A model generated the notes under the pieces. It saw nothing but the letters and a program-made list of their open reading frames with translations, was not told the DNA's origin and ran no database searches. From CAZTJA01 sp964613745 (GTDB lineage Bacteria > Desulfobacterota > Desulfomonilia > Desulfomonilales > Desulfomonilaceae): a DNA stretch of 63,876 nt. Below are positions 52,786-62,917 of this stretch, piece after piece. The stretch is from contig CAZTJA010000009.1 of NCBI GenBank assembly GCA_964613745.1, positions 1 through 63,876 on the forward strand, in the 5' to 3' direction. Each line of letters opens with the position of its first letter. Within the stretch, counting starts at the first letter, position 1. A program made the translations under genes and the position numbers.

Positions 52786-54659
52786 TTGCTCTCTCCAATT
52801 CGCTTTGGATGAAGCAATACAGCTGCGTGTCCCGGTATCCACCAGTTCTCCGGGGTATCAAGAGCCGGCGTGCCGTTCCCTCCATACCCAGGGTTTTCGG
52901 ATGACCACAAGACAGACCACCTATGTTCGAGAGGAGGTGCAAGGAGGGGTTCAGGAGCAGGGTCGAGGTGGAGGTCGATTCCGAAATTGAGTACGAGAAG
53001 AAAATCCAGACTTGATTCATCAAAGAACCGTATTAAAAACGCATTCTCTCCTAAAACTGCACCATCGAATTTCTTGAAATTCAAGGAGTGAGCCTTTCGA
53101 AGGCGGATCAGATCCTTGTGCATTTGGTAAATTCCAGAGTTTTTTTCACGATCTTTTAAATCGAGCTTACAGGCCTGAAATGTCTCAGGATTCGACGGAT
53201 CGGAAAGCAAAGCTTTTCCTTCAAGGGTGGCAATGCTGTGGAATTGCTTTAGAAAATCGGCTCTACCTTCTCTCACTAACGTGGCCAATTCCGCTTTATG
53301 ATCGGCAAAGTAGAGGAATGGCTTGGAAGAAGCAAATTCTTGTCCTTGAAAAAGCATCGGCGTATTCGGTCCGAGCAACAATAATGCAGTCATTGCCCGA
53401 AAATTGCCTGGATCCGTCAAGAGGTGCACCCTAAGGCCGCGCGATGAATTGGCGATTTGATCGTGGTTTTGAATAAATGTTACGAAACGAGAAGGTTGGA
53501 TTCCAAAAGTAGGAGTTCCTCGCCTTTTATTTTGCCACTTGTATCTCTGACCCTGGTAAAGAAATCCCCATTTTAGGGCCGATATGAACTCCTGTGGTTT
53601 CCCCAGGTAATCCGTATAGTAGGCTTGATTGCGACCCGTTAGCAGAACCATTGCACTGTGATGAAAATCATCGTTCCAGACACCATCCAATCCGCATCCT
53701 CCCTCTTGAACAGGTCTGATTCGGAATGAGCGTTGTGATTCATCCTCAGCAATTATCGAAATATTTTTCTTCCCTGCCGCTTTCCTGCACTCCCGCGTCA
53801 ATTCCGTACATATGTGTTCAGCAGAATCATCGAAAATATTTGGAACAGCATCAAGTCTCAATCCATCAAAGTGGAATTCGGTGATCCAGTAGACCGCATT
53901 ACTAATAAAAAACTCGCGTACCGGTCCTGAATTCGGACCGTCGTAATTGAGAGCCTCACCCCACTCAGATTTGTGGATTTTGGAAAAATAATCGGGGGTA
54001 AATGATTTCAGGTAATTTCCGTCAGGCCCGACGTGATTATAGACAACGTCGAGAATAACCGCGATACCGAGTTGGTGGGCAGAATCAACGAAGGATCTCA
54101 GTTCATTCGGAACCCCGTAAAGCCTGGTAGGCGCAAAGAGATCCACTCCGTCATATCCCCAGCCGAATCTGCCTGGAAACTCCGCTAACGGCATCAATTC
54201 GATCATTGTGATGCCCAGATCCTTGAGTTCCGGGAGTTGTTCAGATGCGGCCACGTATGTACCTGCACTGGTAAATGTGCCGATGTGCATTTCATAAATG
54301 ATTTGGTCTTCCAGCTTGGCGCCTGGCCAATCTGTATCTCGCCAGGTGTATGCGGAAGAATTTACCACTTGTGATGGTCCGTGAGGACCTTCCGGCTGAT
54401 ATCGTGACGCGGGATCAGGATACCATTCGGGTCGACCGTTAAGTCTAAATGCGTAAAGGCTACCTTCCGGGCAAACTTCTACGATCGAGAAATATCCTTT
54501 ATCCTCAGGTTCCAGAGGAACAGACCTGGCTTCTTTCTTTTCCATAAAAAAAACGACTTCTACTTTCTCACTCGCAGGTGCCCAAACTCTGAAGTGCGTT
54601 TCCGTCTCGGAACAAACCTCCGCACCCACTGGAAAACGTCTTAACGCCGGTTCTCGCAT
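52782..54659 (-). CDS. treZ: Malto-oligosyltrehalose trehalohydrolase (TreZ)
   Basis: A GH13 enzyme of about 625 residues from ATG 54659, preceded by AAGGAA. An N-terminal carbohydrate-binding region (H-F-R-V-W-A-P) leads to the barrel: V-Y-N-H-V-G-P-D-G-N-Y-L, the nucleophile Asp in D-G-L-R-L-D-A-V, the acid Glu in I-I-A-E-D-E and the stabilising Asp in Q-N-H-D-Q-I. It releases trehalose from maltooligosyl trehalose. Its usual partner TreY is not in the window. Overlap with the debranching enzyme ties it to glycogen breakdown. Confidence 0.9.
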   Translation of the reverse strand: MREPALRRFPVGAEVCSETETHFRVWAPASEKVEVVFFMEKKEARSVPLEPEDKGYFSIVEVCPEGSLYAFRLNGRPEWYPDPASRYQPEGPHGPSQVVNSSAYTWRDTDWPGAKLEDQIIYEMHIGTFTSAGTYVAASEQLPELKDLGITMIELMPLAEFPGRFGWGYDGVDLFAPTRLYGVPNELRSFVDSAHQLGIAVILDVVYNHVGPDGNYLKSFTPDYFSKIHKSEWGEALNYDGPNSGPVREFFISNAVYWITEFHFDGLRLDAVPNIFDDSAEHICTELTRECRKAAGKKNISIIAEDESQRSFRIRPVQEGGCGLDGVWNDDFHHSAMVLLTGRNQAYYTDYLGKPQEFISALKWGFLYQGQRYKWQNKRRGTPTFGIQPSRFVTFIQNHDQIANSSRGLRVHLLTDPGNFRAMTALLLLGPNTPMLFQGQEFASSKPFLYFADHKAELATLVREGRADFLKQFHSIATLEGKALLSDPSNPETFQACKLDLKDREKNSGIYQMHKDLIRLRKAHSLNFKKFDGAVLGENAFLIRFFDESSLDFLLVLNFGIDLHLDPAPEPLLAPPLEHRWSVLWSSENPGYGGNGTPALDTPENWWIPGHAAVLLHPKRIGESK

Positions 54660-55007
54660 GCTGATTTCCTTGGACATGGAAAGATGGCAAGCATCGCCAT
54701 CAATAATAAACAATTACATTCGCCAAAACACCCGATTGTTCCGCAATTAAGTTTATTTAATATAGATTAACGGCCAATAATTCCGCACATGAAATTGCGT
54801 TCATGTTTTTTTAGTAATCGTCAATTCAAATTCCATGTTGTTTTGTACACCGAAAAATGTCAAGAGCGATGGGTGTCGATAAAAACAAATCAAGTCGAAC
54901 CGACAAGATTGCCCAAACATAAACAGTACTTGAATTGACTTGCACAACTGCGCTTTTCGTTATAGATATTCATGAGAAAAAATTTATTTTGAATGTGGCC
55001 TATTCAC
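54660..55007. other. 348-base AT-rich divergent intergenic region
   Basis: It lies between treZ (minus) and nrdR (plus) and should carry both promoters. A TTGACT lies near its right end but its spacing to TATAGA is about 20 bases, so I do not call it. No small gene is evident. Confidence 0.5.
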
Positions 55008-55529
55008 ATGAAATGCCCCGTTTGCGGCGTAATCGATGACAAAGTAATCGATTCCAGACTTGGTAAGGAAAATACGGTAATCAGAAGGCGGCGAGAATGC
55101 CTCGGCTGTAAAAGAAGATTCACGACTTACGAAAGAATAGAGGAAATTCTTCCTTACGTTGTCAAAAAGGACGGGAGGCGAGAAGCATTCGACAGGCGTA
55201 AAATAGTTGAAGGTATGAGACGTGCCTGTGAAAAAAGACCGATTAGTATAGATAAGATAGAGACTATAGCGGATTCAATCGAACAGGATTTGATGGAAAG
55301 ACCTGAAAAAGAGATCAGTGTAGCCTTTGTAGGCGAGCGAGTCATGACGGAGCTACAAAAAATGGATGATGTCGCTTACGTTCGTTTTGCATCCGTGTAC
55401 CGCTCCTTCAGAGATATCGAAGAATTTGTGAGACAAATAAAGGAATTATATGAGCTCAAAGAAGCCCGGGAACGACAACGCACCAGAGAGATCCCGGAAG
55501 AGAACCAACCAGCCACCCATTCCCCGTGA
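55008..55529 (+). CDS. nrdR: Transcriptional repressor NrdR
   Basis: A 173-residue repressor of ribonucleotide reductase genes that senses ATP/dATP. The N-terminal zinc ribbon is M-K-C-P-V-C-G and C-L-G-C-K-R-R-F-T-T-Y-E-R, and the ATP-cone follows (P-Y-V-V-K-K-D-G-R-R-E-A-F-D). The start is placed at M-K-C-P (55008) as in the family, although an ATG five codons earlier is in frame. It overlaps ribD; nrdR-ribD is a common order. Confidence 0.96.
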   Translation: MKCPVCGVIDDKVIDSRLGKENTVIRRRRECLGCKRRFTTYERIEEILPYVVKKDGRREAFDRRKIVEGMRRACEKRPISIDKIETIADSIEQDLMERPEKEISVAFVGERVMTELQKMDDVAYVRFASVYRSFRDIEEFVRQIKELYELKEARERQRTREIPEENQPATHSP

Positions 55530-56652
55530 AGCCGAACACTTCATGGCTCTGGCCCTGAAGCTTGCCAGGCGAGGCTTGGGGCGCACTTCTCCAAATCCCG
55601 TTGTTGGTGCTGTAATAGTAAAAGACGGTAGAGTTGTGGGAAAAGGGTTTCACAGGGCTGCGGGCGAACCTCATGCCGAAGTTGAAGCTATCCGTTCGGC
55701 GGGAACTGAAGCCCGGGGTTCTGAATTGTTTGTCACTCTCGAACCATGCAACCATCACGGCCGCACTCCTCCATGCACCGAAGCAATTCTTAAAGCAGGA
55801 ATCAGCAAAGTTTGGTACGGTACCGATGACCCGAACCCCGGTGTAAGAGGGGGCGGAGCTAAGTTGCTCCGTGAAGCGGGAGTTCAGGTAGTGGGTCAGG
55901 TAATGGAAAAAGGTTGCACGAGAATCAATGAAGTTTACCTGACCAACATTATACAGAAAAGGCCTTTTGTGTTTTTAAAGTTGGCGATGAGCATGGACGG
56001 GCGTATCGCTACACGAACCGGCCACTCACGCTGGATCACTTCCGAGATGTCCCGCAGGCGAGTTCATCGGCTAAGGGATAGAGTCTCAGCTATAATGGTC
56101 GGGGTCGAAACCATTTTGGCGGATGATCCCCTTCTTACGACAAGACTCCCAGAAACCAGAGGGCATGATGCAATTAGGGTTATTGCTGATTCCAGGCTGA
56201 GAACACCCATGAATGCAGCCGTTTTCAACACCGAGTCTCAGGCTGGAGTCATCCTCGCTACCGCAAAAAATCCACCCTCCGAGAAGAAAGCATCATTAGA
56301 GAAGCAGGGAGCTAAGGTAATCGTTACTTCAGGTCAGGGCAAAGTAAACCTCAAGGAATTATTTAAAAAACTTTACACTATCGGCGTGACGTCCGTATTG
56401 ATCGAAGGTGGAGCGGGCCTCGCCTGGGGAGCCCTGGACGAGGGAGTCGTGGATCGTTGCCTTTTTTTCTATGCCCCTATTATAATAGGAGGAGTAAGTG
56501 CGCCTTCCGGAATTGGCGGCATGGGAATAAGTAGGTTGGAAGAAGCTCCAAGGCTCGTTGATGTGAAGGCTTTTCGTGTGGGACCGGACATACTACTGAA
56601 TGGGAGAGTTGCCTACCCGGGTCAGAAAGATCACAAGCAGCAAAATCAATAA
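55450..56652 (+). CDS. ribD: Riboflavin biosynthesis deaminase/reductase RibD
   Basis: A bifunctional enzyme of 400 residues. The N-terminal deaminase has the zinc motif P-H-A-E-V-E-A-I and P-C-N-H-H-G-R-T-P-P-C. The C-terminal reductase starts at F-V-F-L-K-L-A-M-S-M-D-G-R-I-A-T and includes I-M-V-G-V-E-T-I-L-A-D-D-P-L-L-T. It begins 80 bases inside the end of nrdR with AAGGAA upstream, giving a Lys/Arg-rich N-terminal extension of about 25 residues. Confidence 0.95.
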   Translation: MSSKKPGNDNAPERSRKRTNQPPIPREAEHFMALALKLARRGLGRTSPNPVVGAVIVKDGRVVGKGFHRAAGEPHAEVEAIRSAGTEARGSELFVTLEPCNHHGRTPPCTEAILKAGISKVWYGTDDPNPGVRGGGAKLLREAGVQVVGQVMEKGCTRINEVYLTNIIQKRPFVFLKLAMSMDGRIATRTGHSRWITSEMSRRRVHRLRDRVSAIMVGVETILADDPLLTTRLPETRGHDAIRVIADSRLRTPMNAAVFNTESQAGVILATAKNPPSEKKASLEKQGAKVIVTSGQGKVNLKELFKKLYTIGVTSVLIEGGAGLAWGALDEGVVDRCLFFYAPIIIGGVSAPSGIGGMGISRLEEAPRLVDVKAFRVGPDILLNGRVAYPGQKDHKQQNQ

Positions 56653-56753
56653 GAGTATCGGCATTGAATGACACACTGTGCGTGTCTGTCGATGCCCGAA
56701 CCCCATTCACGGGGCGCAGGGATGATTTTGTTCCGAAATAGATTGAGGACGGC

Positions 56754-57359
56754 ATGATTTTACAAATTAATACAAATCACCCTCAACCTCGGCATATTTC
56801 CAAAATAGTCGATATTTTGAGGAACGACGGCGTAATTATTTACCCGACCGACACCGTCTACGGTCTCGGATGCGACATAAAGAGCAAGAAAGCACTTGAA
56901 CGAGTACGTAGAATAAAGAAGCTTGACAACAAGAGCCCGCTCAGCTTCGTCTTTTCCGATCTCAAGACGATTTCTCATTATGCTCAGGTAAGTGACCCGG
57001 ATTACAAAATTCTGAGGCGATATCTTCCCGGACCTTACACATTTGTTCTCAGAGCTACTCGGTTGGTCCCAAGAATTGTTTTGACCAAACGAAATGAAGT
57101 CGGAATCCGCATTCCTGATAACAAAATATGTCAGGCATTAGTAAATGAACTCGGAAATCCAATTCTTAGCTCTTCAGTCAGGCTTCCTGACGATCAACTT
57201 CTTGATGATCCAAAGCAAATAGATCAAATCTATAAGGGTCAGGTGGATCTCGTCATTGATGGTGGTGTGTTCTTGCCGGAACCCTCTTCCGTGATAAGCC
57301 TACTTGAAGGACCTGAGGTCATCAGAATCGGCAAAGGCGATGTCGAGGATTTTCAATGA
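56754..57359 (+). CDS. yciO: YciO/YrdC/Sua5 family protein
   Basis: The protein has 201 residues. The RNA/ATP-binding fold markers are I-I-Y-P-T-D-T-V-Y-G-L-G-C-D, K-K-L-D-N-K-S-P-L-S-F-V, L-P-G-P-Y-T-F-V-L and V-G-I-R-I-P. The N-terminal and K-R-N-E-V-G-I-R-I-P pattern suits the YciO branch more than TsaC, which makes threonylcarbamoyl-AMP for tRNA t6A. YciO activity is weaker and its role less clear. It lies about 100 bases after ribD. Confidence 0.88.
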   Translation: MILQINTNHPQPRHISKIVDILRNDGVIIYPTDTVYGLGCDIKSKKALERVRRIKKLDNKSPLSFVFSDLKTISHYAQVSDPDYKILRRYLPGPYTFVLRATRLVPRIVLTKRNEVGIRIPDNKICQALVNELGNPILSSSVRLPDDQLLDDPKQIDQIYKGQVDLVIDGGVFLPEPSSVISLLEGPEVIRIGKGDVEDFQ

Positions 57360-57372
57360 TTCCCATGCGTGC

Positions 57373-60300
57373 TTAAGCTTTATCCAGGATTCTTCGCACT
57401 TCCTGCAGCAATATCGTTGAACGAAAAGGTTTGCTGACGAAGCCTCTAGCCCCCAAATCAATGGATTCTCGTACGGAGAGATCACTCGAATACCCGCTGG
57501 CTATTAATATTTTAGTTTTAGGATTGATGCGTATCAGCTGCCTTATGCACGCTTTTCCGCTCATTTCCGGCATAATGAGATCAAGAATCACAAGCGAAAT
57601 GACCCTTTTTTCCCTTTCGTAGATCTCTATTCCTTCCCTGGCCCCAACCGCCGTTAATACTCGGTATCCTGCATTTTCAAGTATTCGAGTCCCTAATTCT
57701 CTTATAAATTGTTCGTCGTCAATGAGCAGCAGAGTTTCCGTTCCGAACGCAGGCATTATCGCTGTTTTTGCCGTGTCCGTTGAAGCCCATTCCATGAGTG
57801 CGGGAAAATAAATATCGAATGTCGTTCCCTTTCCTACGCGACTTTCACACGTTATCAATCCCTCATGCTCAGCTACTATTCCGTAAACGGTGGCCAAGCC
57901 CAACCCTGTCCCTCTTCCTAATTCCTTCGTCGTGTAAAAAGGTTCAAAAATGTGCTCAATCACTTGTTCATCGATTCCCTGGCCCGAATCCGAAACTTGC
58001 AGTCGAACGTAATCGCCTGGTTTTAATTGCAAATGATTTCGACAAAAATTTTCATCCAAAAACACTCTACTGGTCGAAAACTTCAAAATCCCGCCTTCGG
58101 GCATAGCATCACTTGAATTCACCGCCATATTCATCAGAAGTTGTTCAATCTGAGTTGGATCAGCAGTGATTTCAGTACCCGTCTTTGCAAGATCGAATTC
58201 CATGGTGACCATTTTTGGAATAGTCCTTTTCAGAAGCTTTTCCACCATGAGGATTCGCTCATTTAAATTGATGGGTATTGGTTTCGTTTCCAACTTACGG
58301 CTGAATGCGAGTAATCGATTCACAAGCTCCGCACCGTTATGAGCTGCATGATATATTTTGTTGAGATCGCCGTATTCCGGATCGTCTTCGTCTTTTTCGG
58401 CCATCAGTAGTTCCGAATATCCGAGGGTCACCTGAAGTAAGTTGTTGAAATCATGCGCTACTCCACCGGCCAGAGTGCCTATCGCTTGCATCTTTTGTGC
58501 ATGGTGTAGTTGTTTCTGAAGCGTAAGCTCCTGAGTGACATCTCTCTTGACGGCTACCAAGTTAACAATCTGTCCATCAGAATTCCTGATTGGAGAAATG
58601 GTGGCGTCCTCTTGAAAGAGTGAACCGTCCTTACGTTGGTTCACAAATCTTCCCTTCCAGACTTTTCCTGCTCTTATTGTTGCCCATAGATTCGCATAGA
58701 AATTTGTGTCATGCTCTCCACTTTTCAAGATGGAAGGTCTTGCTCCGATTGCCTCTTCCCGACTGAAACCCGTCGTTCTCTCGAAAGCCGGATTAACGTA
58801 TTGCATCACCCCATCCGGATCAGTAATAATTATGGTCTCCTCCGCCTGTTCGACTGCGGTTGCAAGACGTCTTTGCGCTTCAAAGGACTTCTTTCGCTGA
58901 GTTATGTCGGTCAAAGATCCTACAATTGCCACTGTAATGCCGTTTTCAGTCACTGGACTCTCATTAACTTCCACCCAAAGTTTACGCCCGAGTTTCGTCC
59001 GGATTTCAACTTCATACGACTGCTGAGGTTTCCCCGTCTCAATTGCCCTCTGAGTCAGAAGCAATCCGATAGTGTTCTGCGGATTTTCCGTCAAAAAAGA
59101 AGTCCAATCAATGAGAGCTTCGTCTGGGCTACAATCAAAGAAAAGGTTTGTCTGTGGACTCACATAGGTAAGCCGGCCGGAGGGTGAATGAGAATAAAAG
59201 AGATTCGTGCTGTGCTCAACAATGGCTCTGAGCCTCTCTTCATTCTCTCTGAGGGCCAGCTCCGTTTCGCGTCTTTTTGTGACATCGGTCCCAAAAACCA
59301 GGGCGGCGGGTTTCCCGTTCCAGGTAATTACAACGGAATCGATTTCCATCCATTTGACGGACTGATTCTGATCCAAAATGCGTATTGTGTACCGTGTAGG
59401 TCCGTCAGTCATACGGCCTGCAAGTCTGTTCTTGTGGCGATCGGCTACTAGATTCCTGTCATCCGGATGTATGAAGGAACTGAACGGCGTAAAAAGAAAC
59501 ATATCCTTGGGAATGCCCAAAATCTTTTCCGTTGCGGGATTTGCAAATTTAATTTCACCGTCCTGAGCTATGAAAATGGCCTCCAGGGTACTGTCTATAA
59601 GTAATCGATACTGCTCTTCGGAACGGGCCAACGCAGTTTCAGCGTTTTTCCGGTCGGTAATGTCCAGTGCCGTGCATACCCAGTTTTTCTTGAAGGTATC
59701 GCCCGGCATTGGGACTGCAGTTAGGAATACATCAATGATGCTGCCATCCTTCCGTTGCCACAAGGTTTCAATACGGCCTACACCTCGGGCGTCAATCTCG
59801 ACATCCTGCTGTTGATGAACTCGAAGGTACTCAGAATGGTTCGGGTAAAGCATTTTAGCGCTCTCCCCTATCAATTCCATTGCGGAATAGCCGGTCATTT
59901 CCAAGATCATTCTGTTGACCCATGCTATTCTTCCATCCTTAAGCATGCCAATTCCTATTCTGGCCGCTTCGAGAATGGTGTTCAGCATTGCTTGACTTTC
60001 GGCCAGGGCTTTCTCGAATGCTTTTCGTTCAGAGATATCCGTTATAACGGCAATGCTGCCAAGCTTGGGATTGGCTCTGTCCATTACCGCCATTCGTACG
60101 CAACCATCAAAAATGCTGCCGTCCTTGCGCTTAAATTTCGTATCAATCTGATTTATGGCTCCGCTCTCGATGTTGAGATAAAGAGACTCACCGGCTTTCT
60201 CAAATTCCTCTCTCGTCTCATAGAGTTCTTCTGCAGGTAAGCCGTTGCACTCTTCAGGACTACTGAGACCAAACATTTGAGCCCATGCTTGATTGACCCA

Positions 60301-61173
60301 TTGCATTTTACGATTAACGCTGAGACCAATCCCAACAGGAGATGCAGCCAATATCGTGCGAAGCATGCCTTCAGCCGACCGCAAAGCAACTTCAGATTTC
60401 TTTCTCTCCGTGATATCTCGTCCAAACACGAGGGCGCCGTCTACTCCTTGAAAATTTATGGGCACGGCACAAACTTCTACATCTACCAAACTCCCGTCCA
60501 TACGCACCCATGTCTGATCCAGCGATGGGGCATCCTTTTTTTGGTCGCGAATTTGATCTATTCTGTGGGCAATAAGGTCTCGGTAATTCTCGTGGAAACG
60601 ATCCATAACCGGAGTTCCGAGTAATTGTTCTGGGGAAGATGCACCAAAAATATTTAGGGCGGCTTTATTGATGTACGCAAAGCGAAGATCGGTCTGAATA
60701 TATATAGGAATGGGTGAACTTTCCACTAGATGTCGAAAATATGCTTCACTCTCGTCAAGGGCGGCTTGCGTCCGTTTACGTTGCGTGATGTCTCTGACGA
60801 CCGCCAAAAGAACAGTCTCTTGTTCCAGATTTATCGGTCTCAGACTTACAACGGTTTCACGGATTGAACCATCAGGTCTGGAGTGGAGCCATTCAAATTT
60901 GCTCTCACCTTCGGCAATTGCCCGTTGGATCTGATATAGGGCTTTTTCTTTCGAAGATTCGCCGGCCGACTGAAACTCAGGCGACAGCTCCCATGGAGCC
61001 AAACCGATTATTCGCTCTCTTGGTAGCTTGAACATGTCCAGGGTTTTTTGGTTACAATCTGCAAACAAATTGTCTTTGATGAGAAATATTGCGTCGTTCG
61101 CCTGCTCGAATAGGGCTCGGAACAGGGCTATGCTATCAGCTTTATTATAGGAATGGTCCAAATAGTCCTTCAT
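57373..61173 (-). CDS. Soluble seven-PAS hybrid histidine kinase
   Basis: The protein has 1266 residues and no membrane segment. Seven PAS domains run in tandem over about residues 18-885, most followed by a PAC end (D-I-T-Q-R-K or D-I-S-E-R-K). The kinase core follows: H-box G-V-A-H-D-F-N-N-L-L-Q, N-box N-M-A-V-N-S-S-D-A, and G-box G-x-G-L-G-L-A. The C-terminal receiver has L-I-D-D-E-Q, phospho-acceptor Asp in L-V-I-L-D-L-I-M-P-E-M-S-G and Lys in S-K-P-F. It senses cytoplasmic signals through PAS ligands. The output is unknown, since no DNA-binding domain is attached. Confidence 0.92.
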   Translation of the reverse strand: MKDYLDHSYNKADSIALFRALFEQANDAIFLIKDNLFADCNQKTLDMFKLPRERIIGLAPWELSPEFQSAGESSKEKALYQIQRAIAEGESKFEWLHSRPDGSIRETVVSLRPINLEQETVLLAVVRDITQRKRTQAALDESEAYFRHLVESSPIPIYIQTDLRFAYINKAALNIFGASSPEQLLGTPVMDRFHENYRDLIAHRIDQIRDQKKDAPSLDQTWVRMDGSLVDVEVCAVPINFQGVDGALVFGRDITERKKSEVALRSAEGMLRTILAASPVGIGLSVNRKMQWVNQAWAQMFGLSSPEECNGLPAEELYETREEFEKAGESLYLNIESGAINQIDTKFKRKDGSIFDGCVRMAVMDRANPKLGSIAVITDISERKAFEKALAESQAMLNTILEAARIGIGMLKDGRIAWVNRMILEMTGYSAMELIGESAKMLYPNHSEYLRVHQQQDVEIDARGVGRIETLWQRKDGSIIDVFLTAVPMPGDTFKKNWVCTALDITDRKNAETALARSEEQYRLLIDSTLEAIFIAQDGEIKFANPATEKILGIPKDMFLFTPFSSFIHPDDRNLVADRHKNRLAGRMTDGPTRYTIRILDQNQSVKWMEIDSVVITWNGKPAALVFGTDVTKRRETELALRENEERLRAIVEHSTNLFYSHSPSGRLTYVSPQTNLFFDCSPDEALIDWTSFLTENPQNTIGLLLTQRAIETGKPQQSYEVEIRTKLGRKLWVEVNESPVTENGITVAIVGSLTDITQRKKSFEAQRRLATAVEQAEETIIITDPDGVMQYVNPAFERTTGFSREEAIGARPSILKSGEHDTNFYANLWATIRAGKVWKGRFVNQRKDGSLFQEDATISPIRNSDGQIVNLVAVKRDVTQELTLQKQLHHAQKMQAIGTLAGGVAHDFNNLLQVTLGYSELLMAEKDEDDPEYGDLNKIYHAAHNGAELVNRLLAFSRKLETKPIPINLNERILMVEKLLKRTIPKMVTMEFDLAKTGTEITADPTQIEQLLMNMAVNSSDAMPEGGILKFSTSRVFLDENFCRNHLQLKPGDYVRLQVSDSGQGIDEQVIEHIFEPFYTTKELGRGTGLGLATVYGIVAEHEGLITCESRVGKGTTFDIYFPALMEWASTDTAKTAIMPAFGTETLLLIDDEQFIRELGTRILENAGYRVLTAVGAREGIEIYEREKRVISLVILDLIMPEMSGKACIRQLIRINPKTKILIASGYSSDLSVRESIDLGARGFVSKPFRSTILLQEVRRILDKA

Positions 61174-61469
61174 ATTGCTGCTCGGATTGCTTGGTGTTCT
61201 AAATCATGGTGTAACTTTGTTGAAAAAAAATGGACAGGAACCAGACTCTCAGAGTGGGTTCAAGCTCAAAACAGAGTTTTTGGCACGAAGTGTTCATCTA
61301 GGAATTCACATCACCTAATATTTACAGGGTACCTCACGTCTATGTTCGTCGAAAATATAAGTTTGACCAAACCTGGGGTTTCCTGTTGATGCTCGCGCCG
61401 TTTTGATTGCTATCTTACCATATTCAGTCTTAAATCCCGATTCTTTTGCGAATCTTTTTGATCGGGTAA

Positions 61470-62786
61470 TCAGACCCGTTTACCTTTCGATGAAACCAGT
61501 TGAGCCAGCATTTGAGCCGTGATTGCTGCACTTCCGAAATGGCGGGAAATTGATTTCTTACCCTCTTCTCCCAAACGTAAGGATTCGGTCCGGTCAGAGA
61601 GGATTTCCCGGGCAACTCGGACCAACTCCTCTAAATCTGCCACCTGCGTTGCAGATCCAACTGAAATCAACATCTCACGAGCTTCCCTAAAATCCTCCAT
61701 CGAAGGACCGAAAAGAATTCTTTTTCCCCACATAGCAGGTTCAAGAATATTCTGACCGCCTTTCGGAACCAAAGAGCCGCCCACGAAGACCAATGAAGCC
61801 AATGAGTAGATTTTGAAAAGCTCTCCCATTTTATCAATTATTACAATGTTACTGTTTCCTCGACTTTCACCGGCATCCATGCTGCTCATGAGAATCGGGT
61901 CATTTATTCCCCTATCCCGTACCGAAGCTACGACAAGATCCGTCTTATCAATGTGTCGAGGCACAATTATCAGGACCAAGCCAGGATATTCAGCTTTTAA
62001 TCGAAGATATGCATCAAGGATGATTTCATGCTCTCCCGGGTGAGTGCTCCCGGCAACGAAAACGGGAGAAACGTCGTCCAAGCTCAATTTTGTTCTTAAA
62101 CCATCGATTTCGCCCTGATTCACATCAATTATCAGAGAATCGAACTTCATGTTGCCGGTAACGTGAATGCGGTCTCTCGGAGCACCCATTTGGAAAACTC
62201 TATCCGCATCAAGCGCCGTTCCCATTGCAAACAGATCAATTTTTTCTAAAGTGGAAGAGAAGAATCTTCTGAGTCTTTTGTATCTTGGAAAGGACCGGTC
62301 GGAAATTCGACCATTGGCAATTGCAATAGCCGAGCCCTCCTTCTTGAGTTGATGTATTAAGTTGGGCCAGATTTCGGTTTCCATCATCACGAAGAGGTCG
62401 GGTCTGATAGATTTAACAACTCTCTTTGTGAAACCCGGGAAATCCAGCGGCAAGTAAAAAAAACCGGCAGCACTCTTGATCACTGATTTAGCCTTTGCTT
62501 GACCGGTTTCCGTGCCCGTTGAAACCAAGATTGCAGCATCAGGTAAAATGTTGCTCAACTCAGATGCCAATGGGGCCAAAGCGGAGGCCTCACCCACCGA
62601 CACTGCATGTAACCAGAGCAAAGGTCGCGGCAATGAATTGAAGTTAATGTCGTCCGGCAATCTGCCGAGCTTTCCCTGCAGCGACTCGGAATACTTACCG
62701 TCCAACAGAATTTTCGGGCCGTAATAAAATGTTAAGAAAGGCGCAGCTAAGCCATGAAGCAACAGGTTGTAAAGTAATAGATCCAA
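61470..62786 (-). CDS. waaA: Kdo transferase (3-deoxy-D-manno-octulosonate transferase)
   Basis: A GT30 enzyme of 438 residues that adds Kdo from CMP-Kdo to lipid IVA on the inner membrane. Family marks are W-L-H-A-V-S-V-G-E, S-T-G-T-E-T-G, P-L-D-F-P-G-F, M-M-E-T-E-I-W-P-N-L, A-G-S-T-H-P-G-E-H, F-V-G-G-S-L-V-P-K-G-G-Q-N-I-L-E-P-A. The start is TTG. It confirms an LPS-bearing cell. It probably ends a short transcript. Confidence 0.95.
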   Translation of the reverse strand: MDLLLYNLLLHGLAAPFLTFYYGPKILLDGKYSESLQGKLGRLPDDINFNSLPRPLLWLHAVSVGEASALAPLASELSNILPDAAILVSTGTETGQAKAKSVIKSAAGFFYLPLDFPGFTKRVVKSIRPDLFVMMETEIWPNLIHQLKKEGSAIAIANGRISDRSFPRYKRLRRFFSSTLEKIDLFAMGTALDADRVFQMGAPRDRIHVTGNMKFDSLIIDVNQGEIDGLRTKLSLDDVSPVFVAGSTHPGEHEIILDAYLRLKAEYPGLVLIIVPRHIDKTDLVVASVRDRGINDPILMSSMDAGESRGNSNIVIIDKMGELFKIYSLASLVFVGGSLVPKGGQNILEPAMWGKRILFGPSMEDFREAREMLISVGSATQVADLEELVRVAREILSDRTESLRLGEEGKKSISRHFGSAAITAQMLAQLVSSKGKRV

Positions 62787-62917
62787 AAGCTCTTGACCTT
62801 ATGATGAGTCCGAAGATTTCCCATCTATAAGAACCTATCTAATCTGTTATTTCAAGCACTGCTATGAGCTAAGTCACCGAAAATTTGTGTGGGATGTGGT
62901 GGTGGGCTTCTAACGGA

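Noticed and set aside
54930..54992. Promoter of nrdR from TTGACT and TATAGA
   Set aside because: Spacing of about 20 bases is too long for a standard sigma-70 promoter, and other pairings are weak.
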